From Bradyrhizobium sp. Gha (GTDB lineage Bacteria > Pseudomonadota > Alphaproteobacteria > Rhizobiales > Xanthobacteraceae): a DNA stretch of 60,232 nt. Every line of letters begins with the position of its first letter. Positions within the stretch are counted from its first letter, which is position 1. The position numbers and the translations under genes are program-made. Positions 33,124 to 42,813 of this stretch are shown in pieces. Location: contig NZ_FOQM01000045.1 of NCBI RefSeq assembly GCF_900113735.1, positions 1 to 60,232 of the forward strand, in the 5' to 3' direction. Below the pieces are notes generated by a model. That model was given only the letters and a program-made list of their open reading frames with translations. It made no database searches and had not been told where the DNA came from.

Positions 33124-33148
33124 TTCGCCTATTGAACGAATGGGCGAA
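33124..33148. promoter_or_regulatory. Inverted repeat in the Rieske-iclR spacer, candidate IclR operator
   Basis: TTCGCC (33124-33129) and GGCGAA (33143-33148) form perfect arms around 13 bases containing ATTGAACGAATG. The element lies in the 112-base divergent spacer, 32 bases upstream of the oxygenase start and 57 bases before iclR. It is the best operator candidate for the IclR protein; binding is inferred. Confidence 0.5.
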
Positions 33149-33204
33149 TTATGACATGAGTTGGATCGGCAGCAAGCACTATTTTGCAGGACGATCCGGA
33201 AGCC

Positions 33205-33990
33205 ATGCCCAAGCTGAAGCGGAGCGAGACTGACGAGCGCGCGACGGATTTCGTCGAGGCCCTCGATCGCGGCCTGCGGCTGCTGCAATGCTTCGGCACC
33301 AACGCCGGCCCGATGACGCTGAGCGATCTCGCCCGCGCCGCCGACCTGCCGCGCGCCACCGCACGGCGCATGCTGTTCACGCTCCAGCGCGGTGGCTTTG
33401 TTGCCGGCGATGGCAAGCTGTTCACGCTGACGCCGCATGTGCTGACGCTGGCGGCGTCCTATCTGCGCTCCAACCAGCTCGTCACAGTGCTGCAGCCGGT
33501 GCTCGATCGCGTCGCGACCGCGGCCAACGAAATCTCCTCGCTTGCGGTGCTCGACGGCGACGACGTCGTGTTCATCGCCCGCAGCAGTCCGGCGCGGATG
33601 TTCTCCGGCGGTTTGGAGATCGGCTACCGGCTGCCGGCGTTCTGCACCTCGGTCGGCCGTACCATGCTCGGCCAGCGCGATGATGCCGATCTGCTCGCGC
33701 GCCTCAAGGCGATGACGCGCGAGGCCCTGACGCCGCATACGGTGACCGATCCCAAGGCGCTGCTCGCGCGCATCGCCACCGACCGCGGACAGGGCTATTC
33801 GCTGGTCGACCGCGAAGCCGAGCCGCATTTCCGCTCGATCTCGGTGCCGGTGCGCCGCTACGACGGCGTGATCGTCGCCGCCATCAACATGGGCGCCCAT
33901 GTCGACCGCGTGCCGGCGCAGGAGTTGATCGACCGCTTCCTGCCGCTGTTGCGCGAGGGGGCGGAGTCGGTGCGGTCGCAATTGTTGTAA
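33205..33990 (+). CDS. IclR family regulator (PcaR/PobR-like)
   Basis: The 261-residue protein has the IclR winged helix (ALDRGLRLLQCFGTNAGPMT ... LPRATARRMLFTLQRGGFV) and a GAF-like effector domain (ISSLAVLDGDDVVFIARSS ... RLPAFCTSVGRTMLG ... YSLVDREAEPHFRSISVPVR). Close relatives such as PcaR and PobR respond to aromatic acids. It is divergent from the Rieske oxygenase gene and probably controls it. The ATG at 33205 follows GGAAG; a TTG at 33184 is less likely. Confidence 0.88.
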   Translation: MPKLKRSETDERATDFVEALDRGLRLLQCFGTNAGPMTLSDLARAADLPRATARRMLFTLQRGGFVAGDGKLFTLTPHVLTLAASYLRSNQLVTVLQPVLDRVATAANEISSLAVLDGDDVVFIARSSPARMFSGGLEIGYRLPAFCTSVGRTMLGQRDDADLLARLKAMTREALTPHTVTDPKALLARIATDRGQGYSLVDREAEPHFRSISVPVRRYDGVIVAAINMGAHVDRVPAQELIDRFLPLLREGAESVRSQLL

Positions 33991-34064
33991 CTGCAGGGCC
34001 GCAAATCCACCCTCCACTCCCGGTGTTGTGCTATGATCTAACCCCCAACATCAGGGAGCGCGCC

Positions 34065-34397
34065 ATGCAACACACCATGGTTCCCAGCGATCGCGTGGAG
34101 CACGTCGCCGTCTTTGGCTGTGACGGGACGAAGCTCGGCACGATCGAGCGATTGATGCTCGACAAGGTGAGCGGAACCGTCGCTTACGCCGTGATCAAAA
34201 CGGGCAAGCTGCTCGGGACGCATCACCACTATCCCGTGCAGTGGAGCGCACTGAAATACGACCGGGCACGTCAGGCCTTCCAGGTCGACCTGACCCCCGA
34301 GCAATTGAGCAGCGGCCCCTGTGAAGTCGATGGTGATGAATTCGATTGGGGCGACCGCTCTCCGCCCTACCAGCATCCGAATTACTGGTCGATCTAG
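34065..34397 (+). CDS. PRC-barrel domain protein
   Basis: The 110-residue protein carries one PRC-barrel domain (HVAVFGCDGTKLGTIERLML ... VAYAVIKTGKLLGTHHHYPV). Such small cytoplasmic barrels bind RNA or proteins, or act as stress proteins in rhizobia. AGGGAG precedes the ATG. It is convergent with the haemoglobin gene, and no link to benzoate metabolism is evident. Confidence 0.8.
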   Translation: MQHTMVPSDRVEHVAVFGCDGTKLGTIERLMLDKVSGTVAYAVIKTGKLLGTHHHYPVQWSALKYDRARQAFQVDLTPEQLSSGPCEVDGDEFDWGDRSPPYQHPNYWSI

Positions 34398-34455
34398 GTC
34401 GTGCTGCAGTCTTCGTAGCCGGGTTGCGCTTTGCTCGATCCGAGCTGTGGCCGCG

Positions 34456-34848
34456 CTACCTGTTGCGCATCCAGTCGGCCAAGCCCGATATCGCGCGATC
34501 GAGCTCCTGGCGCGCGGCGCCATCCGTCACCGTCTCCTCCATCGCGCCGCGCATGCACAGCATCCAGGCGTCGCGCTCGGCATCGCCGATGGCAAAGCCG
34601 ATGTGCCGCTGCCGCAGCCGCGGATGGCCCTTGTCGGGGGAATAGAGCTTGGGGCCGCCGGTCCATTCGGTGAGATAGCGTTTCAGCACATCCTTGATCA
34701 GGCCGAGGTCGTCCGCATGCATGGCCCGGATGATCTTCGCTTCCGGCAGCGTGTCCATGCGGTCGTAGAAGCGGTCGACGAGGGCGTCGATCGTGGCAGT
34801 TCCGCCGATCTGCTCGAACATAGTGGTGCTGAGGTCGCTGTCGGTCAT
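34456..34848 (-). CDS. Group II truncated haemoglobin
   Basis: The 130-residue protein has the 2-on-2 globin pattern: FEQIGGTATIDALVDRFYD, GGPKLYSPDKGHPRLRQRH with proximal His82, and ERDAWMLCM with the group II tryptophan (Trp95, position G8). It begins two bases after the boxR stop and is co-transcribed with it. In the box cluster it could supply oxygen to, or protect, the oxygen-dependent BoxB step; this role is inferred. Confidence 0.88.
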   Translation of the reverse strand: MTDSDLSTTMFEQIGGTATIDALVDRFYDRMDTLPEAKIIRAMHADDLGLIKDVLKRYLTEWTGGPKLYSPDKGHPRLRQRHIGFAIGDAERDAWMLCMRGAMEETVTDGAARQELDRAISGLADWMRNR

Positions 34849-34850
34849 CT

Positions 34851-35759
34851 CTACAGCGCCACGCTCCGCAGGCCGAAGCTGCGCGCTTCGTTCTGCAGCA
34901 CCGGCCGCACGGCGTCGATCAGCCTTGCGGCCGCCGCGTCGACCGACAGCCCCGCCGTATCCACCACCGCCGTCGCGCGCGCGTAGAGCGGCTCGCGGCT
35001 GAGCAGGATGTTGCGCAGCTCCGCCATGGCGGAGCGATCGTCGGCCATCGGGCGCAGGTCGCCCTGGCGGCGGACGCGCGCCATGTGCTCCTCGGGCTCG
35101 GCCTTCAGCCAGATCGTGTAGAACGAGGTCAGGATCCGGTCGAAGGTCAGCGGCTCCGAGACGATGCCGCCGCCGGTTGCGAGCACCATCAGCTCGTTGC
35201 GCGCGAGCAGCTGCTGCAGCGCCGCCTGCTCCATGCGGCGAAAGCCTTCCTGGCCGTATAGTGCGATGATCTCCGCGACCGAGAGGCCGTTCTGCTGCTC
35301 GACCTCCTTGTTGAGCTCGACAAAGCTCCAGCCGATCTTCTTCGCCAGCATTCTTCCCAGCGTGGATTTGCCGGCGCCGCGCAACCCAATCAGCGCGATG
35401 CCGCAGAACGGCGCGGGCCGTGGCGCGGAGGCGTTGCCGCCGGCGAGCAGATCCTTTGCCTGCGCGATCTGCGCTGGCGTCGCCTTGCGCAAGAGATCGC
35501 GAAACATCTGCCAGTCCGGTGTCGGGTCGGCTGACGGCAGCAGGTCTTCCAGATGCGCGCCCATCGCGTCGGAGACGCGGCGCAGCAGCACGATCGAGAC
35601 ATTGCCCTTGCCGCTTTCAAGCTGCGCGATGTAGCGTTCCGAAATTCCTGATACCTTGGCGAGCACCTTGCGCGACATGCCGCGCAACGCCCGCATGGTG
35701 CGCACGCGCTGGCCGAGTTGTTCGAGAAAGCGGGATTCGGCGTCGGGACTGTCGGTCAT
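34851..35759 (-). CDS. boxR: BoxR, benzoyl-CoA-responsive repressor (HTH plus shikimate-kinase-like domain)
   Basis: The 302-residue protein joins an XRE-type helix-turn-helix (about residues 17-72, LGQRVRTMRALRGMSRKVLA ... ISERYIAQLESGKGN) to a shikimate-kinase-like domain with an intact P-loop GLRGAGKST (125-133). This fusion is characteristic of BzdR/BoxR, where the kinase-like part senses benzoyl-CoA. It is divergent from the benzoate-CoA ligase gene. Known family operators contain TGCA repeats. Confidence 0.92.
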   Translation of the reverse strand: MTDSPDAESRFLEQLGQRVRTMRALRGMSRKVLAKVSGISERYIAQLESGKGNVSIVLLRRVSDAMGAHLEDLLPSADPTPDWQMFRDLLRKATPAQIAQAKDLLAGGNASAPRPAPFCGIALIGLRGAGKSTLGRMLAKKIGWSFVELNKEVEQQNGLSVAEIIALYGQEGFRRMEQAALQQLLARNELMVLATGGGIVSEPLTFDRILTSFYTIWLKAEPEEHMARVRRQGDLRPMADDRSAMAELRNILLSREPLYARATAVVDTAGLSVDAAAARLIDAVRPVLQNEARSFGLRSVAL

Positions 35760-35819
35760 GAGCCTTCTTTACAGGGGTCCTGCGGCGCGTCTTAATGAAA
35801 CATAGTGCCAGCTGCCATT

Positions 35820-35833
35820 GACAGCAAGCTGTC
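35820..35833. promoter_or_regulatory. GACAGC-AA-GCTGTC palindrome between boxR and the ligase gene
   Basis: A perfect 14-base palindrome overlaps a TTGACA hexamer (35818-35823) in the 121-base divergent spacer, 48 bases before the ligase start. It could be an operator for one of the two genes. Unlike the sites before boxC and livH it contains no TGCA repeat. Confidence 0.45.
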
Positions 35834-35880
35834 CCAGTGTCTTTCTATGAATTATAATTCTAAATTCCGGGGAGACGACC

Positions 35881-37422
<1,542 letters not shown>

Positions 37423-37427
37423 TCGCT

Positions 37428-37527
37428 CGTCATTCCGGGGCGCGCGAAGCCCGAACCCGGAATCTCGAGCCGCAAAACAATCTCCAGATTCCGGATCGGC
37501 TCGCGTCGCGAGCTGTCCGGAATGACG
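37428..37527. repeat. Palindromic intergenic repeat, family D
   Basis: GTCATTCCGGGGCGCGCGAA on the left pairs with TCGCGAGCTGTCCGGAATGA on the right, with ACCCGGAATCTCGAG / CCAGATTCCGGAT inside. It fills most of the 123-base spacer between the ligase and hydrolase genes. Confidence 0.8.
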
Positions 37528-37545
37528 GACTGAAGGAATGACAGC

Positions 37546-38358
37546 ATGACCAACCTCCCCCCCTCCGGCTTCCTCAGCATCGGCGCCGCCAGCCTCGAAT
37601 ACATCTGGCTCGCGCCGCAAGACGCCGACGCGCCCACCATCGTCATGCTGCATGAAGGCCTCGGCTCGGTCGGACTGTGGGGTGATTTCCCCGAGAAGCT
37701 GCGAGAGGCCACCGGCGCCGGCATCTTCGCCTATTCGCGCGCGGGTTACGGCCGGTCCAGTCCGGCGACGTTGCCGCGACCGCTCGACTACATGCACCGT
37801 GAGGCGCTGGACGTGCTGCCGAAGGTGCTCGACGCCGTTCCCTTCAAGCGCGGGCTGTTGCTCGGCCATTCCGACGGCGGCTCGATCGCTGCGATCTATG
37901 CTGGGTCCCATCAGGATCATCGCCTGCAAGGCATCGCTCTGATCGCGCCGCATTTCATTGTCGAGGATATCTCGGTCGCCTCCATCGCTGCGATCAAGAC
38001 GACCTATGAGACCACCGACCTCAAGACGAAACTCGCGCGCTGGCACCAGGACGTCGACAACGCCTTCTATGGCTGGAGCGGCGCCTGGCTCGATCCGGCA
38101 TTCCGCGACTGGGACATCTCGGAATATCTCGCCTATATCCGCGTTCCCATGCTGGTCGTTCAAGGCAAGGACGACCAGTATGGGACGCTGCGCCAAGTCG
38201 AGATCGCGCAGCAGGAATGTTATTGCCCGGTCGATGTGACGATCATTCCAGGCGCCGGGCATTCTCCTCACCGCGAGGCGCCTGCGCCAACGCTTGACGC
38301 CATCGAGCAATTTGCAAAAGCCGCTTTGCGGGACGACCGAGGGCTTCAGGCTGCGTGA
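37546..38358 (+). CDS. Alpha/beta hydrolase of the box cluster
   Basis: The 270-residue protein has the alpha/beta hydrolase nucleophile elbow GHSDGG (Ser109), an oxyanion region MLHEGLGS, an acid-loop VVQGKDDQYG and the catalytic histidine in GAGHSPHREAP. Hydrolases of this type recur in box clusters and may cleave stalled CoA thioesters or lactones, but no reaction is assigned. It lies between the ligase and boxC on the same strand. Confidence 0.85.
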   Translation: MTNLPPSGFLSIGAASLEYIWLAPQDADAPTIVMLHEGLGSVGLWGDFPEKLREATGAGIFAYSRAGYGRSSPATLPRPLDYMHREALDVLPKVLDAVPFKRGLLLGHSDGGSIAAIYAGSHQDHRLQGIALIAPHFIVEDISVASIAAIKTTYETTDLKTKLARWHQDVDNAFYGWSGAWLDPAFRDWDISEYLAYIRVPMLVVQGKDDQYGTLRQVEIAQQECYCPVDVTIIPGAGHSPHREAPAPTLDAIEQFAKAALRDDRGLQAA

Positions 38359-38449
38359 CGCGTTCCAGGGGAACATCCGCGACACCGCTGGCGCCAAGAT
38401 GAAGCAAAGTGCATGTAAGGATTGGATTTGATCTAGACACCTCTCGAAA

Positions 38450-38467
38450 GATGCATTATTGTGCATC
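38450..38467. promoter_or_regulatory. TGCA-N6-TGCA palindrome, candidate BoxR operator before boxC
   Basis: GATGCA-TTATTG-TGCATC is a perfect 6-base inverted repeat with TGCA cores 10 bases apart, ending 33 bases before the boxC ATG. It has the TGCA-repeat layout reported for BzdR/BoxR operators and the same spacing as the triple motif at 26501-26524. An isolated GTGCATG half site lies at 38409-38415. Confidence 0.65.
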
Positions 38468-38500
38468 TAAGACAAATCAAAACGAGCTCAAGGGTAGCCC

Positions 38501-40189
38501 ATGGCCGGGGAAGATCGGCGCCTCGCAGGCGGCGCAACATTCATCGATTTCCAGACCGATCCGTCCCGCTACAAGCACTGGAAGCTGGCGGTCGAGGGTG
38601 ACGTCGCGACGCTCACGATGGACGTCGACGAGAACGGCGGCCTGTTCGAGGGCTATCTGCTCAAGCTCAATTCCTACGATCTCGGCGTCGACATCGAGCT
38701 TGCGGACGTGGTCCAGCGGCTGCGCTTCGAGCATCCCGAGGTGAAGGTCGTGGTGATGCGCTCGGCCAAGAACCGCGTGTTCTGCGCCGGCGCCAACATT
38801 CGCATGCTCGCGGGCTCGACCCATGCCCACAAGGTGAATTTCTGCAAGTTCACCAACGAGACGCGCAACGGCATGGAAGACTCGTCGGAGAATTCCGGCC
38901 AGCGCTTCATCACCGTCGTGAACGGCTCGGCCGCCGGCGGCGGCTACGAGCTGGCGCTGGCAACCGACCACATCATCCTCGCTGACGATGGCGCGTCTGC
39001 CGTTGCGCTGCCCGAAGTGCCACTGCTCGCGGTGCTCCCTGGCACGGGTGGTCTCACCCGCGTCGTCGACAAGCGCAAGGTGCGCCGCGACCACGCCGAC
39101 TTCTTTTGCACCATCGAAGAGGGCGTGAAGGGCAAGCGCGCGGTGCAGTGGCGCCTCGTCGACGAGATCGCGCCGAACTCCAGGCTCGAGGCCAAGGTCG
39201 TCGAGCGCGCCAAGGAGTTCGCGGGCAAGTCGAAGCGTGCCGGCAGCGGCAAGGGTATCACGCTCTCTCCGCTGAAGCGCGTCATCGGCGAGACCAGCAT
39301 CCGCTATGGCTTCGTCACCGTCGACATAGACCGCACCGCGCGCGTCGCCACCATCTCGATCAAGGCGCCGGAGACAGCGCCGCCCGCCGACATCGACGGG
39401 ATGATGGCGCAGGGCGCCTCGTTCTGGCCGTTGCAGGTGGCGCGCGAGCTCGATGACGCCATCCTGCATCTGCGCATCAACGAGCTCGAGATCGCGATGC
39501 TGGTGTTCAAGAGCCATGGCGACCGCGCCCATGTGCTGGCATCTGACGCTTTCCTCGAAGCCACCAAGGCGCACTGGCTGGTCAACGAAATCCGCCACTA
39601 CTGGAAGCGCGTGCTCAAGCGCATCGACCTCACCTCGCGCACGCTGGTGACGTTGGTCGAGCCGGGCTCCTGCTTTGCCGGCACGCTCGCCGAGCTCGTC
39701 TTCGCCGCCGACCGCTCCTACATGCTGATCGGCACGCGCCAGGGCGACAACCAGCCGGCGCCCTCGATCGAATTGTCGGCAATGAATTTCGGTCCCTATC
39801 CGATGAGCCACGGCCTGACGCGGCTGGAGTCGCGTTTCCAGGCCGATCCGGCGGATGTGGAGCGCGCGGAAGCCACGCTCGGCACCGCTCTCGACGCCGA
39901 GCAGGCTGAAGAACTTGGCCTCGTCACCTTCGCGCTCGACGACATCGACTGGGACGACGAGGTGCGCGTGTTCCTGGAGGAACGCGCCAGCTTCTCGCCC
40001 GACAGCCTCACCGGCATGGAAGCGAGCCTGCGCTTCGTCGGCCCCGAGACGATGGAATCAAAAATCTTCGCGCGCCTCACCGCCTGGCAGAACTGGATCT
40101 TCCAGCGCCCGAACGCGGTCGGCGAGGAGGGCGCGCTGCGCCGCTACGGCAGCGGCCAGAAGCCGAAATTCGATATGACGCGGGTGTAG
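38501..40189 (+). CDS. boxC: BoxC, 2,3-epoxybenzoyl-CoA dihydrolase (ring-cleaving)
   Basis: The 562-residue protein belongs to the large crotonase-like BoxC family. The first crotonase-type domain has the oxyanion-hole stretches KNRVFCAGANIRML and VVNGSAAGGGYELALATDH, and the protein continues through VEPGSCFAGTLAELVFAADR in the second half. BoxC hydrolytically opens the ring of 2,3-epoxybenzoyl-CoA and releases formate. The length agrees with the family (about 555). It is followed by boxB. Confidence 0.94.
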   Translation: MAGEDRRLAGGATFIDFQTDPSRYKHWKLAVEGDVATLTMDVDENGGLFEGYLLKLNSYDLGVDIELADVVQRLRFEHPEVKVVVMRSAKNRVFCAGANIRMLAGSTHAHKVNFCKFTNETRNGMEDSSENSGQRFITVVNGSAAGGGYELALATDHIILADDGASAVALPEVPLLAVLPGTGGLTRVVDKRKVRRDHADFFCTIEEGVKGKRAVQWRLVDEIAPNSRLEAKVVERAKEFAGKSKRAGSGKGITLSPLKRVIGETSIRYGFVTVDIDRTARVATISIKAPETAPPADIDGMMAQGASFWPLQVARELDDAILHLRINELEIAMLVFKSHGDRAHVLASDAFLEATKAHWLVNEIRHYWKRVLKRIDLTSRTLVTLVEPGSCFAGTLAELVFAADRSYMLIGTRQGDNQPAPSIELSAMNFGPYPMSHGLTRLESRFQADPADVERAEATLGTALDAEQAEELGLVTFALDDIDWDDEVRVFLEERASFSPDSLTGMEASLRFVGPETMESKIFARLTAWQNWIFQRPNAVGEEGALRRYGSGQKPKFDMTRV

Positions 40190-40191
40190 CG

Positions 40192-40250
40192 GGCGAATGG
40201 GGAGTGGCGAATAGCGGATGGTGCATCTTAATTCGCTACTCGCCATTCGC
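40192..40250. repeat. Palindromic intergenic element between boxC and boxB
   Basis: GCGAATGGGGAGTGGCGAAT on the left is complementary to the right side ATTCGCTACTCGCCATTCGC, giving a long imperfect hairpin. It could stabilise boxC mRNA or uncouple boxC from boxB. It contains a single TGCA, not a repeat pair. Confidence 0.7.
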
Positions 40251-40314
40251 TACTCGCGAGCCCGGAAGACGATGACAGCGATCACGTAAATCAGTCCCGC
40301 ACGGGAGGTGCCAC

Positions 40315-41766
40315 ATGAACATGAACATCATGAACGTCGACTACTCGACCAAGATTCCGAACAACGTGAATCTCGCCGAAGACCGCCAGGTGCTGAAGGC
40401 GCTCGAGGGCTGGCATCCCGGCTACATGGATTGGTGGAGCGACATGGGCCCCGAAGGCTTCCAGGAGTCGCTGGTTTATCTGCGAACCGCTTACTCGGTC
40501 GATCCGCGCGGCTGGGCCAAGTTCGATTATGTCCGCATGCCCGAATATCGCTGGGGCATCCTGCTTGCGCCGCAGGAAGAGAACCGCGTCGTGCCGTTCG
40601 GCGAGCATTATGGCGAGCCTGCCTGGCAGGAAGTTCCGGGCGAATATCGCGCCATGCTGCGCCGCCTGATCGTGATCCAGGGCGACACCGAGCCTGCTTC
40701 CGTCGAGCAACAGCGTCATCTCGGCAAGACCGCGCCCTCGCTCTACGACATGCGCAATTTGTTCCAGGTCAATGTCGAGGAAGGGCGTCACCTCTGGGCG
40801 ATGGTCTATCTGCTCCAGAAATATTTCGGCCGGGACGGTCGCGAGGAGGCCGACGATTTGCTGCGCCGCCGCTCTGGCGATGCCGACGCGCCGCGCATGC
40901 TCGGCGCCTTCAACGAGGCGACGCCGGACTGGCTGTCCTTCTTCATGTTCACCTACTTCACCGACCGCGACGGCAAGATGCAGCTACATTCGCTGGCGCA
41001 GTCGGGCTTCGATCCGCTGTCGCGCACCTGCCGCTTCATGCTGACCGAGGAAGCGCATCACATGTTCGTCGGCGAGACCGGCATCACCCGCGTCGTGCAG
41101 CGCACCTGCGATGCGATGCGGGAGGCGGGCATCAGTGATCCCACCGACGTCGCCAAGGTCCGGGCGCTCGGCGTGATCGATCTTCCGACCATCCAGAAGA
41201 AGCTGAACCTGCACTACACGCTGTCGCTGGATCTGTTCGGCTCGGAAGTCTCGACCAACGCGGCCAATGCCTTCAACACCGGCATCAAGGGCCGCTATCA
41301 CGAGACCCAGATCGACGACGATCACCAGCTCAAGAATTCGACCTATCCGGTGCTGAAGTTGGTCGACGGTGAGATCAAGCTGGTCGACGAGCCGGCGCTG
41401 ACCGCGCTCAACATGCGCCTGCGCGACGATTACAGCCAGGATTGCGTCAAGGGCATGCTGCGCTGGAACAAGGTGATCTCGACTGCCGGCTACGACTTCC
41501 AGCTCAAATTGCCCAACGTCGCCTTCCACCGCCACATCGGCGAGTTCAAGGACGTGCATGCGACGCCCGAGGGCATCCTGATCGACGATGCCACCTGGGC
41601 CAAGCGCAGAGACGATTGGCTGCCCTCGACCGCCGACGGCGACTTCATCACCTCCTTGATGCAGCCCGTCACCGAAAGCGGCAAGTTCGCGTCCTGGATC
41701 TCGCCGCCGAAGGTCGGCATCGACAACAAGCCGGGCGATTTCGAGTACGTGAAGATCGAGTCGTAA
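40315..41766 (+). CDS. boxB: BoxB, benzoyl-CoA 2,3-epoxidase oxygenase component
   Basis: The 483-residue protein is the di-iron oxygenase of the box pathway, forming 2,3-epoxybenzoyl-CoA. Visible carboxylate/histidine motifs include VNVEEGRHLW (Glu155/156, His159) and MLTEEAHHMF (Glu245/246, His248/249). The length agrees with the family (about 475). GGGAGGTG precedes the ATG. Its partner reductase BoxA is not encoded in this window. Confidence 0.94.
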   Translation: MNMNIMNVDYSTKIPNNVNLAEDRQVLKALEGWHPGYMDWWSDMGPEGFQESLVYLRTAYSVDPRGWAKFDYVRMPEYRWGILLAPQEENRVVPFGEHYGEPAWQEVPGEYRAMLRRLIVIQGDTEPASVEQQRHLGKTAPSLYDMRNLFQVNVEEGRHLWAMVYLLQKYFGRDGREEADDLLRRRSGDADAPRMLGAFNEATPDWLSFFMFTYFTDRDGKMQLHSLAQSGFDPLSRTCRFMLTEEAHHMFVGETGITRVVQRTCDAMREAGISDPTDVAKVRALGVIDLPTIQKKLNLHYTLSLDLFGSEVSTNAANAFNTGIKGRYHETQIDDDHQLKNSTYPVLKLVDGEIKLVDEPALTALNMRLRDDYSQDCVKGMLRWNKVISTAGYDFQLKLPNVAFHRHIGEFKDVHATPEGILIDDATWAKRRDDWLPSTADGDFITSLMQPVTESGKFASWISPPKVGIDNKPGDFEYVKIES

Positions 41767-41799
41767 GCGGTGCGGTTCGACGCGTCTGCACCGCGAATG

Positions 41800-41903
41800 C
41801 TGTCATCACCCGCGAAAGCGGGTGATCCAGTACTCCGAGGCCGAAGTGATTGAGCCGACGGGCCGCGGTGTACTGGATGCCCCGGTCGGCCGGGGCATGA
41901 CAG
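41800..41903. repeat. Dispersed palindromic repeat, family C
   Basis: CTGTCATCACCCGCGAAAGC and the right arm GGTCGGCCGGGGCATGACAG enclose CAGTACTCCGAG / GTGTACTGGATG. The unit is a close relative of 31581-31685. It separates the convergent boxB and SDR genes. Confidence 0.85.
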
Positions 41904-41943
41904 CGAGTGTTTGGTGAGGGCGAGTCGTTAGCCAGGCGCTTCC

Positions 41944-42744
41944 TTACCCCGCGATCTCCAGCCCCGCATTCGCGTACACCACCCCGCCATCGACCGCGAT
42001 GGTGTTGCCGACCACATAATCCCCTGCGCGCGAGGCCAGATAGATCGCAACGCCGGCCATGTCCTCGTCGGTGCCGATGCGGCGCGCGGGAATGCGCTTG
42101 GCGACGTCGTCTGCGTGGTCGCGTGCGGCGCGGTTCATGTCGGACTTGAACGCGCCCGGCGCGATCGCGGTGACGTTGATGTTGTCCTTGATCAGCTTCG
42201 TGGCCATGCGCCGTGTCAGATGAATCACCGCGGCCTTGCTCGCGGCGTAGGAATAGGTCTCGCCGGGATTGACGAAGATGCCGTCGACGGAGGCGATGTT
42301 GATGACCTTGGCAGGGCGCGCGTGCGAGGCCGCCGCGCGCAGCGGCTTGGCCAGCGCCTTGGTCAGGAAGAACAGCGACTTGACGTTGAGGTCCATCACC
42401 TTGTCCCAGCCGCTTTCCGGGAATTCGTCGAACTCCGCGCCCCAGGCCGCGCCCGCATTGTTGACGAGGATGTCGAGCTTCGGCTCCAGCCTGATGATTT
42501 CGGAAGCGAGCCTGTTGCAGCCTTCGACGGTCGAAATGTCGATCGGCAGCGCGATGCATTCGCCGTCATATCGCCCCGAGAGCTCTTTCGCGGTGGCTTC
42601 GCAGGGTCCTGCCTTGCGTGCGGTGATGTAGACCTTTGCGGCGCCGGCGCCGAGAAATCCGGCCGCGATCATCTTGCCGATGCCACGCGAGCCGCCGGTC
42701 ACGAGTGCGATGCGGCCTTTGAGCGAGAATAGATCGTTGGACAT
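41944..42744 (-). CDS. Short-chain dehydrogenase/reductase
   Basis: The 266-residue classical SDR has TGGSRGIG near the N-terminus, NNAG at 95-98 and the catalytic Ser152, Tyr166 and Lys170 (YSYAASK). It reduces or oxidises an alcohol/ketone with NAD(P)H. Many relatives are annotated as 3-oxoacyl reductases or gluconate dehydrogenases, but the substrate is not readable. It is convergent with boxB and probably not part of that operon. Confidence 0.88.
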   Translation of the reverse strand: MSNDLFSLKGRIALVTGGSRGIGKMIAAGFLGAGAAKVYITARKAGPCEATAKELSGRYDGECIALPIDISTVEGCNRLASEIIRLEPKLDILVNNAGAAWGAEFDEFPESGWDKVMDLNVKSLFFLTKALAKPLRAAASHARPAKVINIASVDGIFVNPGETYSYAASKAAVIHLTRRMATKLIKDNINVTAIAPGAFKSDMNRAARDHADDVAKRIPARRIGTDEDMAGVAIYLASRAGDYVVGNTIAVDGGVVYANAGLEIAG

Positions 42745-42813
42745 GGTGCCTCCCTTGAGTTGGCGCTCGTTTTGAGCGCGGCGGGGAGGGGAGTCAAGGA
42801 ATGGGCAGACGGA

